DNA of 64,000 nucleotides, from assembly GCA_948144175.1 (NCBI GenBank), contig CANXME010000319.1, positions 46,986 through 110,985 on the forward strand, read 5' to 3'. This DNA is from Closterium sp. NIES-65 (Eukaryota > Streptophyta > Zygnematophyceae > Desmidiales > Closteriaceae). Within the stretch, counting starts at the first letter, position 1, and each line of letters begins with the position of its first letter. The notes under the pieces were generated by a model. That model was not told where the DNA came from, did not search any database, and saw only the letters and a list, made by a program, of their open reading frames with translations. The position numbers were made by a program, and so were the translations under genes. Shown piece by piece: positions 22,377-32,340 of this stretch.

Positions 22377-23959
22377 GCAAGCACCTCCGGGACCCGTGGC
22401 ACCAGCTCCCTCAGCAGCAACAGAACCTCCAGTACCCGTAGCACCTCCAGCTCCAACAGCTCGCCTCCAGCGCCGGGCAAACCACTCACGCAGCTCCTGT
22501 GGAGAGAGTGGTTCCCGGCGAGAAGAAGCACCCGGAGAACCGCCAGGCACAGCACCAACAGGCCTAGCTCCCTCAGGCTCCGCACCCCCAGGCTTAGCAC
22601 CCCCAGGCGTAGCATCCCCAGGCTCAGCACCCCCAGTCGTAGCACCCTCAAGCTCAGCACCCCCAGGCGTAGCACCCACACGCTCAGCACCCCCAGAGTC
22701 AGCACCCCTAGGCTCAGCACCCTTAGCAGCACCAGAGTAACCAGCGACGTCGACAGGCTCAACAGCGTCTACCTGGGACACACCTGAAGGGGCAGGACCC
22801 TGAGGGGGGAGGGGGTCTACCGGGGGGGGACCTGGTACAAGGAAGAGCGGTGGCGGGGGGAGGGACGGAGTGCGGTAGGGGAAGAGACAGTAGTAGGGGA
22901 CCGACTCGTCGAACGTGACGTCCTGGGAGGACAGAACACGGCGAGAGGTGGGGTGGTAGAACTGCCACCCTGGCGCGTCAGGGGGGAAACCCAGGAAGAT
23001 GCAAGGAGCAGCACGAGGGGACAGCTTGTCCGCAGACAAGTCGCGGACAAACGCCCGAGATCCCCAGACACGGAACGCAGACGCATCGCCAACCTTCCCC
23101 GTCCACAGCAAAGCTGGGGAGATCTCCGGTCTGGACACCCTGGGCTGAAGGTTGATCTGATGCGCCGCGTACCGGACCGAAAACGCAGTAGGCCAGAGGA
23201 GAACTCTCCGCCTCTAGAACGCTGGGTTTCCCCCCTGACGCGCCTAGTGCACGGCAGTAGGCTCGCAGAAGGCCAGAGGAGAACTCTCCGCCTCTGTCAG
23301 AGTGCAGACGTAGAACAGGAAAGTCCGAGCCGAAGCTCCGCCTGAGCTGGAGACGAGCTGCGCGGATCCAGTCGATCAACACCTCAGTGACATCACCCTT
23401 GCTGCGCAAGGGGAAGACTGTGGTGTAACGCGAGTAGTCGTCAACCACCAGCAGGAAGTAGCGCTCGTGACCCTGTCCACGGACGCGGGCTGGGCCCCAC
23501 ACGTCCATGTGAAGCGTCTGCAGCGGGGCCTCAGTCGGAGGAAACTGGGAGGAGTGAGGGGTAGCCCGCTGCCGCCCCTCGACATAGGGGACGCAGGTAG
23601 GGCAAGGCCCCGGAGGAAGGGGAGGGAGGGACCGGGGAAGACCAGAGACAAGGACACGGGAGGCCATGCTTCGGAGACGAAGCAGGGAGGGGTGACCAAG
23701 GCGGTGGTGCCAGAGGAGAGTCTCGTGAGACAGGAGGCGACACGAGCAGGGGGCAGACTTGTCGAAATATTTTGTCATGTTTTATAATTGCTTGTAGTTG
23801 TAGTTAGTGTAGTTATGTAAACTTTTGTTGGTGGTGCACCTTATTGTGTTTCTATGCTATATGTACCCCTGAACCTATAGTGAAACTCACCTTTTCACAA
23901 TTTTCCTCTCAACTCACTCGACTCTCACCCTAGGGGAAAACCCGCTCGATACTAAGTTA

Positions 23960-23985
23960 GGGCCTAGGCTACTAAGCCTAGGCCC
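23960..23985. promoter_or_regulatory. LTR palindrome, TE-E 5' copy
   Basis: Perfect 11-bp arms, GGGCCTAGGCT and AGCCTAGGCCC, around the loop ACTA. The second copy is at 24952-24977. Nearly the same palindrome is at 28640-28663 and 30227-30250 in TE-F. Confidence 0.8.
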
Positions 23986-24020
23986 CACGTTTCTACTCTC
24001 TATTACCTACTATCTTGACA

Positions 24021-24751
24021 TGTTATCGGAGCTGTTTTCGTCCTGGCCTGTGGGCCCGCGTTACTCTTCCGCTGCTGAGATTTTCCGGTCGCGCGCCTAC
24101 GGCGCGTGACGATTTTAGTTTTACCTTGTCCCGCCCACGGGCGTGTGACTCCTATCCTGCCCGTCGCGCGCCCCGTGGCACGCGACGGTGCCCTTTATCT
24201 GCCCATCGTACGCCCCGAGGCACACGATGGTGCCCTGCTCGTCGTGCGCCCCGAGGCACACGATCGGGCCCTTTTATCCTACCCGTCGTGCGCCCCGTGG
24301 CACTGGCCCGCGACGGGCCTCTCCGCCCCTGCACTCCCTGCTGCCGTCCCTGACCCATCTGCACCGACGCCTCTTCGCCGCTCTGCGGCTTTCTTCCTTC
24401 CCACCCCCCCCTTTTCTCTTGTCTCCCTGCAGCCGTGGGGAGGAGGGTATGGGGGTGGAGGGTGTTGGAGCGTGGGGTCAACTCTCTCCCTTTCCCTCCT
24501 CCTTCTTTCAGTCCCACCGCTGCAGGTGCCGCTGGGGGAGGAGGGTGTGAGGATGTGGGTGAGGGGGGGGGGGTGGTACCGGGGTGGCGGGGGTGAGGCA
24601 ACAAGCAGCCGTCCCTCCACCTTTCCTCTTTCCCCCCTTTCTCTGCTGCTTCTGCAGCAGTGTTGGGGAGGGGAAGGAGGAGGGTGAGGAGATGGTAGGG
24701 GTACCTGCTGTTGCTGTAACTACACACCTACCTACAAGCATTATGGGGGCG
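24021..24751 (+). other. TE-E interior: leader-like, no gene
   Basis: Begins with the primer site. It then has repeats of the CGTGCGCCCCGAGGCACACGA type (about 24150-24320), two G-rich stretches (about 24431-24475 and 24530-24595) and pyrimidine tracts. Frames of up to 193 codons exist on both strands but look compositional. Confidence 0.7.
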
Positions 24752-25926
24752 TGTCGAAATATTTTGTCATGTTTTATAATTGCTTGTAGTTGTAGTTAGT
24801 GTAGTTATGTAAACTTTTGTTGGTGGTGCACCTTATTGTGTTTCTATGCTATATGTACCCCTGAACCTATAGTGAAACTCACCTTTTCACAATTTTCCTC
24901 TCAACTCACTCGACTCTCACCCTAGGGGAAAACCCGCTCGATACTAAGTTAGGGCCTAGGCTACTAAGCCTAGGCCCCACGTTTCTACTCTCTATTACCT
25001 ACTATCTTGACAAGACTCAGGACCAGACCTGGACGCTGCAGCTAACACCGGACCCGACGCAGCTACCTGACCAGACGCAGGGACTAGAGGAGACGCATTG
25101 GTCAGTGTGTACAGGCTCGACCCCGGCCGACGTGTAAACGTGGCCAGGTGTCGGCCTGTCCGAGCGTCCATGCAGTGGGTCACCCGCTGACTAGCAGGAG
25201 TGAACTGGTGCACCCCCGCATCCTGTAGGTCAGCACCACTCACCAAGTTTGTAGAGAACGAGGGGAGGTAAAGACCAGACAGGGTGCCAGAGGGGGCCGC
25301 CGGACACGGGAGGACAGTGGAGAAGTGAGCAAGGACAGGACCCCCAGAGGGGTCTGCCAGGGAGACTGCAACTGGCCGACCAAGCGGTGTGAGTGTGGTG
25401 TGGTCTCGAAAGAAGGAGCGAGAAGCCCCCGAGTCAAGTGTGAAGGTGTGGGAGGCCGAAGCCGACGCAGTACCTGAGAGCGCAGACTCACCAGTACCTG
25501 AGGAAGCAGACGCACTAGCACCTTGAGCAGCAGCCTCGCTAGCACTAAGAGCAGCAGCCTCACCAGCACCTAGAGCAGCAGTCTCAATGCCCAGGCCGGG
25601 CGAGAAACACCGGTAACAGTCACCCTCCTCACTAATAGACACAGTATACATAGCAGCAAGAATAGCATCAAAGTCAAGGTCAAAGATAGCTACCCCTTCC
25701 CTAGACAGCTCGCCCCAGCGAGGGATCTCAGTGGCCTCAGGGAACTGGTGACGCCAAGCGTCTGTCAGGCTGCCAAAGCAGCGCTGGGTGGGGTGCGCAC
25801 CCCCACACTGCTCACCCGCACGGTTGCCGGTGCGCACGACGTAGGTGCACGGACCAGTACCCCCACCCCGCTCGCGTGCAGCGTACCACTCACGGAGCTG
25901 CTGAGGGGAGGGGGTGTCACAAGCGC

Positions 25927-25964
<38 letters not shown>

Positions 25965-27007
25965 GGCTGGCGCGGACCACTACCGGAGCCGACCCTCTGC
26001 GCAGTGCCACCCCAACCAGCTCCACCTCCTCCGCCACCGCCTCCTCCACCGCCGCTACCTCCGCCACCTCCGCTCCCACCACCACCGCCGTCGCCGCCTC
26101 CGCCTCCACTGCCGCCACCGACACCTCCACCCCCACCGCCACCCCCACCGCCACCCCCACTCCCCCCGCCGCCTCCACCTCCGCCTCCACCGCCCCCGCT
26201 AGCTCCTCTAGCGCCCCTGCCCCCCTTGCCCTTGACAGAGCGGCGTCTCCCGCTAGGGGTAGACGCCGCACCGACCGACTCAGGCCCAACGAGGTCGGCC
26301 GCAGCAGCAGAGGTAACAGAGGGCAGAAGGGGGGAGGGGGAACACCCCTCAAATATGGGGGTGCGCGGGTCACCACGAGAGGCTCCTACAGCGACTATAC
26401 TCTTCTTCGCTGCTAAGAGGGCCTTCTTGAGGAGGTCAAGAGTGAGAGTGGTGGGACAGACTGAGAGGAAGTGGTCCCTGACTACGCGAAAGGAGTCAGG
26501 GAGGCGAGTGACTATGTAGTAGAGAGTGATGTACATGGGGGGGGGGTTCTTGGCGCAGAACTCATCAGGAAGCGCAGCGCGGTAGCGAGTGTCACTAGTG
26601 CGGAGGTGCGTAATGAGGTCAGCGACTGTGGGAAAGGCAGCAAGGTCAGGAAAGAGGTACGGTAGCATGAGGCGGCTCAGTGCAGCAGTGGCAGGGGAGG
26701 AGTAGCGTGCAACTACAGCGTCGTACAAGGTCTGAGCACTCTTGTACTGACTAAAGTGCGCACGCTCAGAGGTAGGGAGGTGGTGACGCACAGCAAGACG
26801 TGCAGCAGCATCGCGCGTGGCCCACTGGGAGCGAACAGTGGCGTCAGCATCAGCAGCAGGGGCAGGAGAGGCACCAGAGGTGAGGTCAAAGAGCGAGAGA
26901 CCGTCTGCCCTATTGCACTGTAAGAAAAGCTGCACGTCATCTATCCAGACGTCGAAGTCAATGGCCCGACCCTTAGCGTCAAAAGCGAGGGCATTAGGGG
27001 TAGCCAT

Positions 27008-28023
27008 GACAGCAGTAGACTAGCAGCACAAACAGTAGGGTAAGGGCAGTGCAGTGACAGAGGCGCTGCTCTTACCGGACAGGGCTACTCTGGCGGCTCG
27101 GCGGTGCGGGCGGCTCGGCTGCTGGGCGGCTCGGCTGGTGGGCGGCTCGGCGGCTCGGCTGCTGGGCGGCTTGGCGGCTGGGCAGCTCGGTGGCTTGGCT
27201 GCAGGGCGGCTCGGCGGCACGGCGGCTCGGCTGCTGGGCGGCTCGGCTGCTGGGCGGCTGGGCTGCAGGGCGGCTCGCCGGCCCGGCGGCTCGGCTGCTT
27301 GGTTGCTGGGCGGCTCGGCGGTCGGCTGCAGGGCGGCGCGGCGGTCGGCTGCTCGGCTGGGTATGGCGGCTCGGGCAGCTCGGGTGGCGGGCGGCGCTGC
27401 AGCAGGCGACGGGGCCGCAGGTAAGGGCGGCGGGGCCGCAGGTAGGGGCGACGGGGCCGCAGGTAGGAGCGGCGGGGCCGCAGGTAAGAGCGGCGGGGCC
27501 GTAGGTAAGAGCGGCGGGGCCGCAGGTAAGGGTGGCGGGGCCGCAGGTAAGGGTGGCGGGGCCGCAGGTAAGGGTAGCGGGGCCGCAGGTAAGAGCGGCG
27601 GGGCCACAGGTAAGGGTGGTGGGGCCGCAGGTAAGGGTGGCGGGGCTGCAGGTAAGGGTGGCGGGGCCGCAGGGATGTGGCGGGGCCAGCAGGTAGGCGG
27701 CGAGGCCGCAGGTAGGTAGCGGGGCCGCGGGTAGGTGGCGGGTCCGTAAGGGCGGCACGCGAAGCCGCGAAGGGCGGCGACGGGCCGCGCAAGGGAGGCG
27801 ATGGGCCGAGTAAGGGTGGCAACGGGCCGCGTAAGGGCGGCTCGAGGGAGGCCGCTAGGGGCGACGCGACGGGGCCAAAGGAGGCCTAGGGAGGGCGCGA
27901 CGGTAGACAGGGCACACGAGGTGCGACTCAGGCCTAAGCGGAGCGCGCTCCGGGCAGAAAAAAAAAAGGTTCGTAGTGGTGGGCCCTAGGAATCGTTCCC
28001 GTTAGGGAACCTGCTCGATACCA
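27008..28023 (-). repeat. TE-D leader with minisatellites
   Basis: About 27417-27690 is a clear 21-bp array of GGGGCCGCAGGTAAGGGTGGC type (roughly 13 copies). About 27090-27380 is a GGCGGCTCGGCTGCTGGGC-type array. On the coding strand this is a CCG/CAGCAGCCGAGCC leader like that of TE-B. It holds no recognised protein. Confidence 0.75.
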
Positions 28024-28147
28024 TGAGAAGAAACGAGAATGAACTATGAATGAATTGGGTACAAGTACTAACCCTAATTGGGTTGTACCCCTTATGGGCT
28101 ACCCCACTATAGCCTACACAATATGCATGAGCTATAATGTTCTGACA
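28024..28147 (-). repeat. TE-D 5' LTR, 124 bp
   Basis: On the minus strand it begins TGTCAGAACATT and ends TTTCTTCTCA, followed by TGGTATCGAGCAGG. It carries the GGCTATAGTGGGGTAGCCC and GTACAACCC-AATTA-GGGTT core shared with TE-B. Confidence 0.9.
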
Positions 28148-28152
28148 GCAAG

Positions 28153-28324
28153 CGCACTAAAGTGGCATACTAATTATGAAAATATATCATTATTATTATT
28201 ATTAGGGTTTGTCACAAGCGAATGTCACTGTCCTTCGACAACGTATTGAGGGATGCTAGTCAATCCTAATCGCCAAACCCCCTAAAATTAATTGTCAATC
28301 CTGACGGTCGAAACTTTGAAGTTT
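28153..28324. other. Host-like AT-rich remnant
   Basis: Short segment between TE-D and the reversed family-G LTR, with an ATT repeat (about 28188-28203). No gene. Confidence 0.5.
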
Positions 28325-28483
28325 TGTCAAGGGTATTGACCGGAGTTGGCCTCGCCCTCACTTGGGTGAAGCCGATTTCGTGGTCGGGTGTGCCGGAGGT
28401 GCAGCCGACCATCTGCAGTGGGCCACACAGTCTTGGGCGAGCAGATGGACGAAGTGGATCGACCTGCATGGGACCATTGTAAT

Positions 28484-30291
28484 TGTTGAAATACATTTCT
28501 TATATAAACTGCTTGTAGCAATAGTTAGTGTAGTGTTACATTGTTGGTGGTGCACCTTGCTAGCTTTGTTTGCTATATGTACCCTTGAGCGTATAGTGAA
28601 CACATCACTTCTCCTTCACAACTCTCTCGACTTCCTCTTGGCCTAGGCTACTAAGCCTAGGCCCTACTTAAAACTCAACTACCATCTATGTTAGCATTTT
28701 GACATGGTATCAGAATTTGTTACGTCCTGGCTTGAGGGCCCGCCTCACGCTTCCGCTACTTTCCTTCCGGTTGCGCGCCTCGGGCGCGTGGCGATTTTTG
28801 TCCCGCGCACGGCCTGCTCTAACGCCGCCTGTGCGCCTGCCCCACGTCTGCGCGCGGGCCTGTTCTGCCCGCCCGTACCCTCGCGGCCCCTTCGCGGCCC
28901 CTTCGCGGCCCCATCGCCGCCCCTAACGGCCTCGTCGCCGCCCTTCTCGGCCCCTCGCGGCCCCTTTGCGGCCCCGTCGCCGCCCCTTCTCGGCCCCTCG
29001 AGGCCCCTTCTCGGCCCCGTCGCCGCCACTAGCGGCCCCGTTGCCGCCCCTAGCGGCCCCGTCGCCGCCCTTTGCGGCCCCGTTGTCGCCCCTAGCGGCC
29101 CCGTCGCCGCCCTTCTCGGCCCCGTCGCCGCCCTTCTCGGCCCCGTCGCCGCCCTTCGTGGCCCCGCCACCTGCTCGTCGCGGCGCCCCCCCCCCCCTGG
29201 CCGCCGCCTCTGCCTCCCCTGCGCCCGTGCCTGCTTTGCAGCAGCGCGCGGGCCTGCCTTTCAACTGCAGCCGCCCCTGGAGCAGCCGCCACTACAGCAG
29301 CCACCCCTGGAGCAGCCGCCACTGCAGCAGCCGCCCCTGCAACAGCTACCCCTGCAGCAGCCGCCCCTGGAGCAGCCGCCCCTGCAGCAGCCGCCCCTGG
29401 CCCCTGGAGCAGCCGCCCCTGCAGCACCCGCCCTTGGCCCCTGGAGCAGCCGCACCTGCAGCCGCCCCTGGCCCCTGGAGCAGCCGCCCCTGCAGCAGCC
29501 GCCCCTGGCCACTGGAGCAGCCGCCACTGCAGGAACCACCCCTGGCCCCTGGAGCAGCCGCCTCTAGAGCAGCCGCCCCTGGAGCAGCGGCCACTGCATC
29601 AGCCGCTCCTGGACCCGGTGCAGCCGTGGGGGGGGTGGGTATGGGGGTGGCGGGTGTGGGGGTGATGGGTATGGGGGTGGCGGGTGTGGGGTGATGAGTG
29701 TGGGACAGGTGGGGGAGGTCGAGCGGAGGCAGCCGTCGTGTCGTCAGCAGCGCCAGTAGTCCGGGGCCCTTGCTCCGGTAGCCCAGCGAGCCCGTCGCTG
29801 CGCCAGTCGCCCGTGGGTCCGTTGCTTCTGCCGCTCGTCTTAGCCGCGGAGCCAGTTACTCCTGTAGTTCGGAGCCCTTGCTCCGGTAGCCACTGTGCGC
29901 GCCTCTCCTGTTGCCCGTGTGTCTGCGGCTCCACCCGTCGCCTCCTATCTCCACTCCTCTCACAGTCCCGCCTCCTCCTCCTCACTTGCTCTCTCCTTCT
30001 GCTGCGCTTGGTGTACCCCTTCAGGGGGTGTCTCTGCATTGGCTTCCTGCTGCAAGCAGTTTAGGGGGTGTGTTGAAATACATTTCTTATATAAACTGCT
30101 TGTAGCAATAGTTAGTGTAGTGTTACATTGTTGGTGGTGCACCTTGCTAGCTTTGTTTGCTATATGTACCCTTGAGCGTATAGTGAACACATCACTTCTC
30201 CTTCATAACTCTCTCGACTTCCTCTTGGCCTAGGCTACTAAGCCTAGGCCCTACTTAAAACTCAACTACCATCTATGTTAGCATTTTGACA
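28484..30291 (+). mobile_element. TE-F: 1808-bp non-autonomous LTR element
   Basis: The 221-bp LTRs (28484-28704 and 30071-30291) differ at one base by eye (CTTCACAAC versus CTTCATAAC). The target duplication is GTAAT (28479-28483 and 30292-30296). The primer site TGGTATCAGAAT follows the 5' LTR, and TTTAGGGGGTG precedes the 3' LTR. The interior lacks all gag-pol domains. LTR sequence and the AGGCTACTAAGCCT palindrome relate it to TE-E, but the leaders differ. Confidence 0.93.
28705..30070 (+). other. TE-F interior: repetitive leader, no gene
   Basis: Block 1 (about 28880-29170) has CGGCCCCGTCGCCGCCC units. Block 2 (about 29270-29600) has CCCCTGGAGCAGCCGCC units. A GGGTATGGGGGTGGCGGGTGT tract lies near 29635-29700. 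An open frame from 28704 to 29567 is Pro/Ala-rich with no domain; the opposite strand is also largely open. Confidence 0.7.
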
Positions 30292-31133
30292 GTAATGCCA
30301 TCGACGAAGGAGGTCGGCAGCTGACTTCGACTGAGGTGGTCGACGAAACAGTTCGTCGACCTGCCGGGTCGCCGAGCAAAGTTGGGGGGTGGCGTCAACA
30401 TGGGCGGTGGATGAGCACTTATATCAGTTCGCGTGCTTCTACCGGCCAAGTCGGCGCCGCCTTGGTGGTTTCTGACCTGGGTGGTCGACGAAGGGGTTCG
30501 TCGACCAGGGTGGGCACCGACTTAGGCGGTGGTTAGCGAAGGAGGTCGTTGACCCGCTGGGCGCCGAAGACATTACCCGGTCGACCGAGTTACCTGCTCG
30601 ATTAAGTTCTGCGGAGGTGCGTGAACATCGTCGAGGTTAGAGCGGCGAAGTCAAGCAACGTGGCATCATGTGGTCGACGTGGCTCGTCAGTCGCAATCGT
30701 CAGCATGTGGCCGACTTGGTTCACGTCGTGCGCAGCTGCCTACAAGCACCTGAGACGTAGGTGCGCGCACGTGCGCACACAATCACTCGTGATTGCAACG
30801 TTGGCAGACCACTCAGCTACACATTGGCAAGCCGCTCGAGTGCAACGTTGGCAAGTCCCTCGAGCTGCATCGCGGACCATCGACTTGCTACATTGGCAGG
30901 TCCACGACTTTGCAGTGCTGGCAGTCGACTTGCCTAAATGCTAGGCAAACCTGCTTCTCCTGTACGCAATTATACTTGCTAGCATTGTATAATCCTTCTA
31001 CTATTAGTGAAACTCTTGTCAACTTTTATCGCGAATGAGCAAGTAGAGAGAACATGAGGAAACGCTACGATTGCTCGTACCGCATAATCTAGCTCACATT
31101 ATCTAGCTCCCGGTGTAGAGTGACTCTTCTCAT

Positions 31134-31285
31134 AGGATGTCGAAGTTCATTTCGGACATGCTCGTAGGGTTCTTTGTTCGACAGAAAACAACAGTGTCAT
31201 GTTTTTACTCTTGATATCTTTAAACAAAATCAATGGCAATAAATAACAGAGTGCTCTTTTAAGGATTTCCATCAGACTTGTTCAT
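31134..31285. other. Host-like remnant left of TE-C
   Basis: Short AT-rich stretch without a gene. It ends at the TE-C target duplication GCTGA (31286-31290). Confidence 0.5.
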
Positions 31286-31549
31286 GCTGATGTCAAACTC
31301 TTATGCTATAGTCTGTGTAGGCTGTAGTGGGGTAGACAATATGGGGTACAACACTTCTAAGTTTTCCTACTTGTACCCACCTGCTTTCTAGTGCACACAT
31401 TCCTCATTCTTCACATGGTATAGAGCAGGTTCCCTCGTGGGAACGCTTCTCAGGGCCCACCACTGAACTCGATCTTTTCTTCCTGCCCGAGGCGCGCCCC
31501 GTAGGCCGCCCTCACGTCGCGCCCTCCTAGAGGCCCCTCGCGCCACCAT

Positions 31550-32250
31550 TAGCGGCCCCGTCGCCACCCCTTACGGCCCCGTCGCCGCCCCCCCCTAGGC
31601 CCCTCCCGGCCCCTTCACGGCCCCGACGCCGCCCCTCTAGGCCCCTCGCGGTCCCGTCGGCGCCCCTCTAGGCCCCTCGCGGCCCCTTCGCGGCCCCGTC
31701 GATGCCCCTCTAGGCCCCGTCGCCGCCCCTCAAGGCCCCTCGCGGCCCCTTCATGACCCCGTCGCCGCCCCTATCGGCCCCGTCGCCGCCTCTCTAGGCC
31801 CCTTGCGGCCCCTTCACGGCCCCGTCGCCGCCCCTAGCGGCCGCGTCGCCGCCCCTATCGGCCCCGTCGCCGCCCCTCGCGGCCACGTCGCCGCCCTTCG
31901 CGGCCCCGTCGCCGCCCCTAGCGGCCCCGTCGCCGCTCTTCGCGGCCCCGTCGCCGCCTCTAGCGGCCCCGTCGCCGCCCTTCGCGGCCCCGTCGCTGCC
32001 CCTAGCGGCCCCGTCACCGCCCTTCGCGGCCCCGTCGCCGCCTCTACCGGCCCAGTCGCCGCCCTTCGCGGCCCCGTTCGCCGCCTCTACCGGCCCCTTC
32101 ACCGCTGAGCCGCCCAGCAGCTGAGCAGCCGAGCTACCAAGCCGTCGAGCCGCCAAGCCGCCCAGCAGCCGAGCCGCCCAACAGCCGAGCTGCCGAGCCG
32201 CCCAGCAACCGAGCCGCCGAGCTGCCCAGCAGCGGAGCCGCCGAGCCGCC
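31550..32250 (+). repeat. TE-C leader minisatellites
   Basis: Two successive blocks: about 24-bp units GCGGCCCCGTCGCCGCCCCT, then GAGCCGCCCAGCAGC-type units. This is the same two-block order as in TE-B. Open in several frames, with no recognised protein. Confidence 0.75.
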
Positions 32251-32340
32251 CTGCCGTTGAGCCGCTACCGTTTCTACCGGCGCGCCCCGGCCCTACCTAC
32301 TCGGACTGGTGAGATCACTCCCTGCTAGACCACTGCTGTC

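Larger units (their letters stand above)
23760..25012 (+). mobile_element. TE-E: 1253-bp non-autonomous LTR element
   Basis: Two 261-bp LTRs (23760-24020 and 24752-25012) appear identical by eye. The target duplication is AGACT (23755-23759 and 25013-25017) within TE-D pol. The primer site TGTTATCGGAGC follows the 5' LTR, and the G-rich TTATGGGGGCG precedes the 3' LTR. The 731-bp interior has no gag, protease, integrase or RT. Complete, recent and lacking coding capacity, it must have used enzymes supplied in trans. It is comparable to TRIM/LARD-type elements but has a GC-rich repetitive leader as its whole interior. Confidence 0.93.
22382..27007 (-). pseudogene. TE-D gag-pol, interrupted and truncated
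   Basis: Gag to protease is a clean frame from 27007 down to the TE-E junction. It starts MATPNALAF and has an in-frame 10-C run at 26537-26546 where TE-B and TE-C are shifted. It also has a CAG/Gln run (about 25927-25965), a Gly-rich segment (about 26000-26230), SPQQLREWYAAR, a zinc-binding motif and protease DSGAS. After TE-E the frame resumes at 23759 with APCSCRLLSHETLLWHH and integrase (LHSDRGGEF). A short duplicated and rearranged segment at about 23190-23295 shifts the frame. The sequence then continues to a linker with the second SPQELREWFARR before truncation at 22382. It supplies the in-frame reference for the gag C-run. Confidence 0.88.
22382..28147 (-). mobile_element. TE-D: 3'-truncated Ty1/copia element
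   Basis: From right to left: 5' LTR (28024-28147), primer site TGGTATCGAGCAGG (ending at 28023), leader with minisatellites, gag from ATG 27007, protease, then TE-E, then integrase to 22382. Homology ends abruptly in the integrase-RT linker, so RT, RNase H and the 3' LTR are absent. GCAAG occurs at both junctions (22377-22381 and 28148-28152), like a target duplication. At the left junction a few bases also resemble the continuing element sequence, so microhomology is an alternative. Confidence 0.85.
28325..31133 (-). repeat. Old reversed family-G LTR, split by TE-F
   Basis: Left part 28325-28483 begins TGTCAAGGGTATTGACCGG and resembles the inverted 3' end of the G LTR at 34838-35988 (GCCGATTTCGTGGTCGG). 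Right part 30297 to about 31133 has scattered GTCGAC motifs, GCAACGTTGGCA segments and a diverged match to the inverted 5' end (AGTGAAACTCTTG near 31005, TCTAGCTCCCG near 31102). The right terminus is approximate and no target duplication was seen, consistent with age. Confidence 0.65.

Noticed and set aside
27054..27822. Three overlapping frames of 220-245 codons on both strands
   Set aside because: All derive from the 21-bp TE-D leader array.
28704..29567. 287-codon Pro/Ala frame in TE-F as a possible gene
   Set aside because: No gag-like or other domain, repeat-driven, and the opposite strand is equally open. Kept only as leader.
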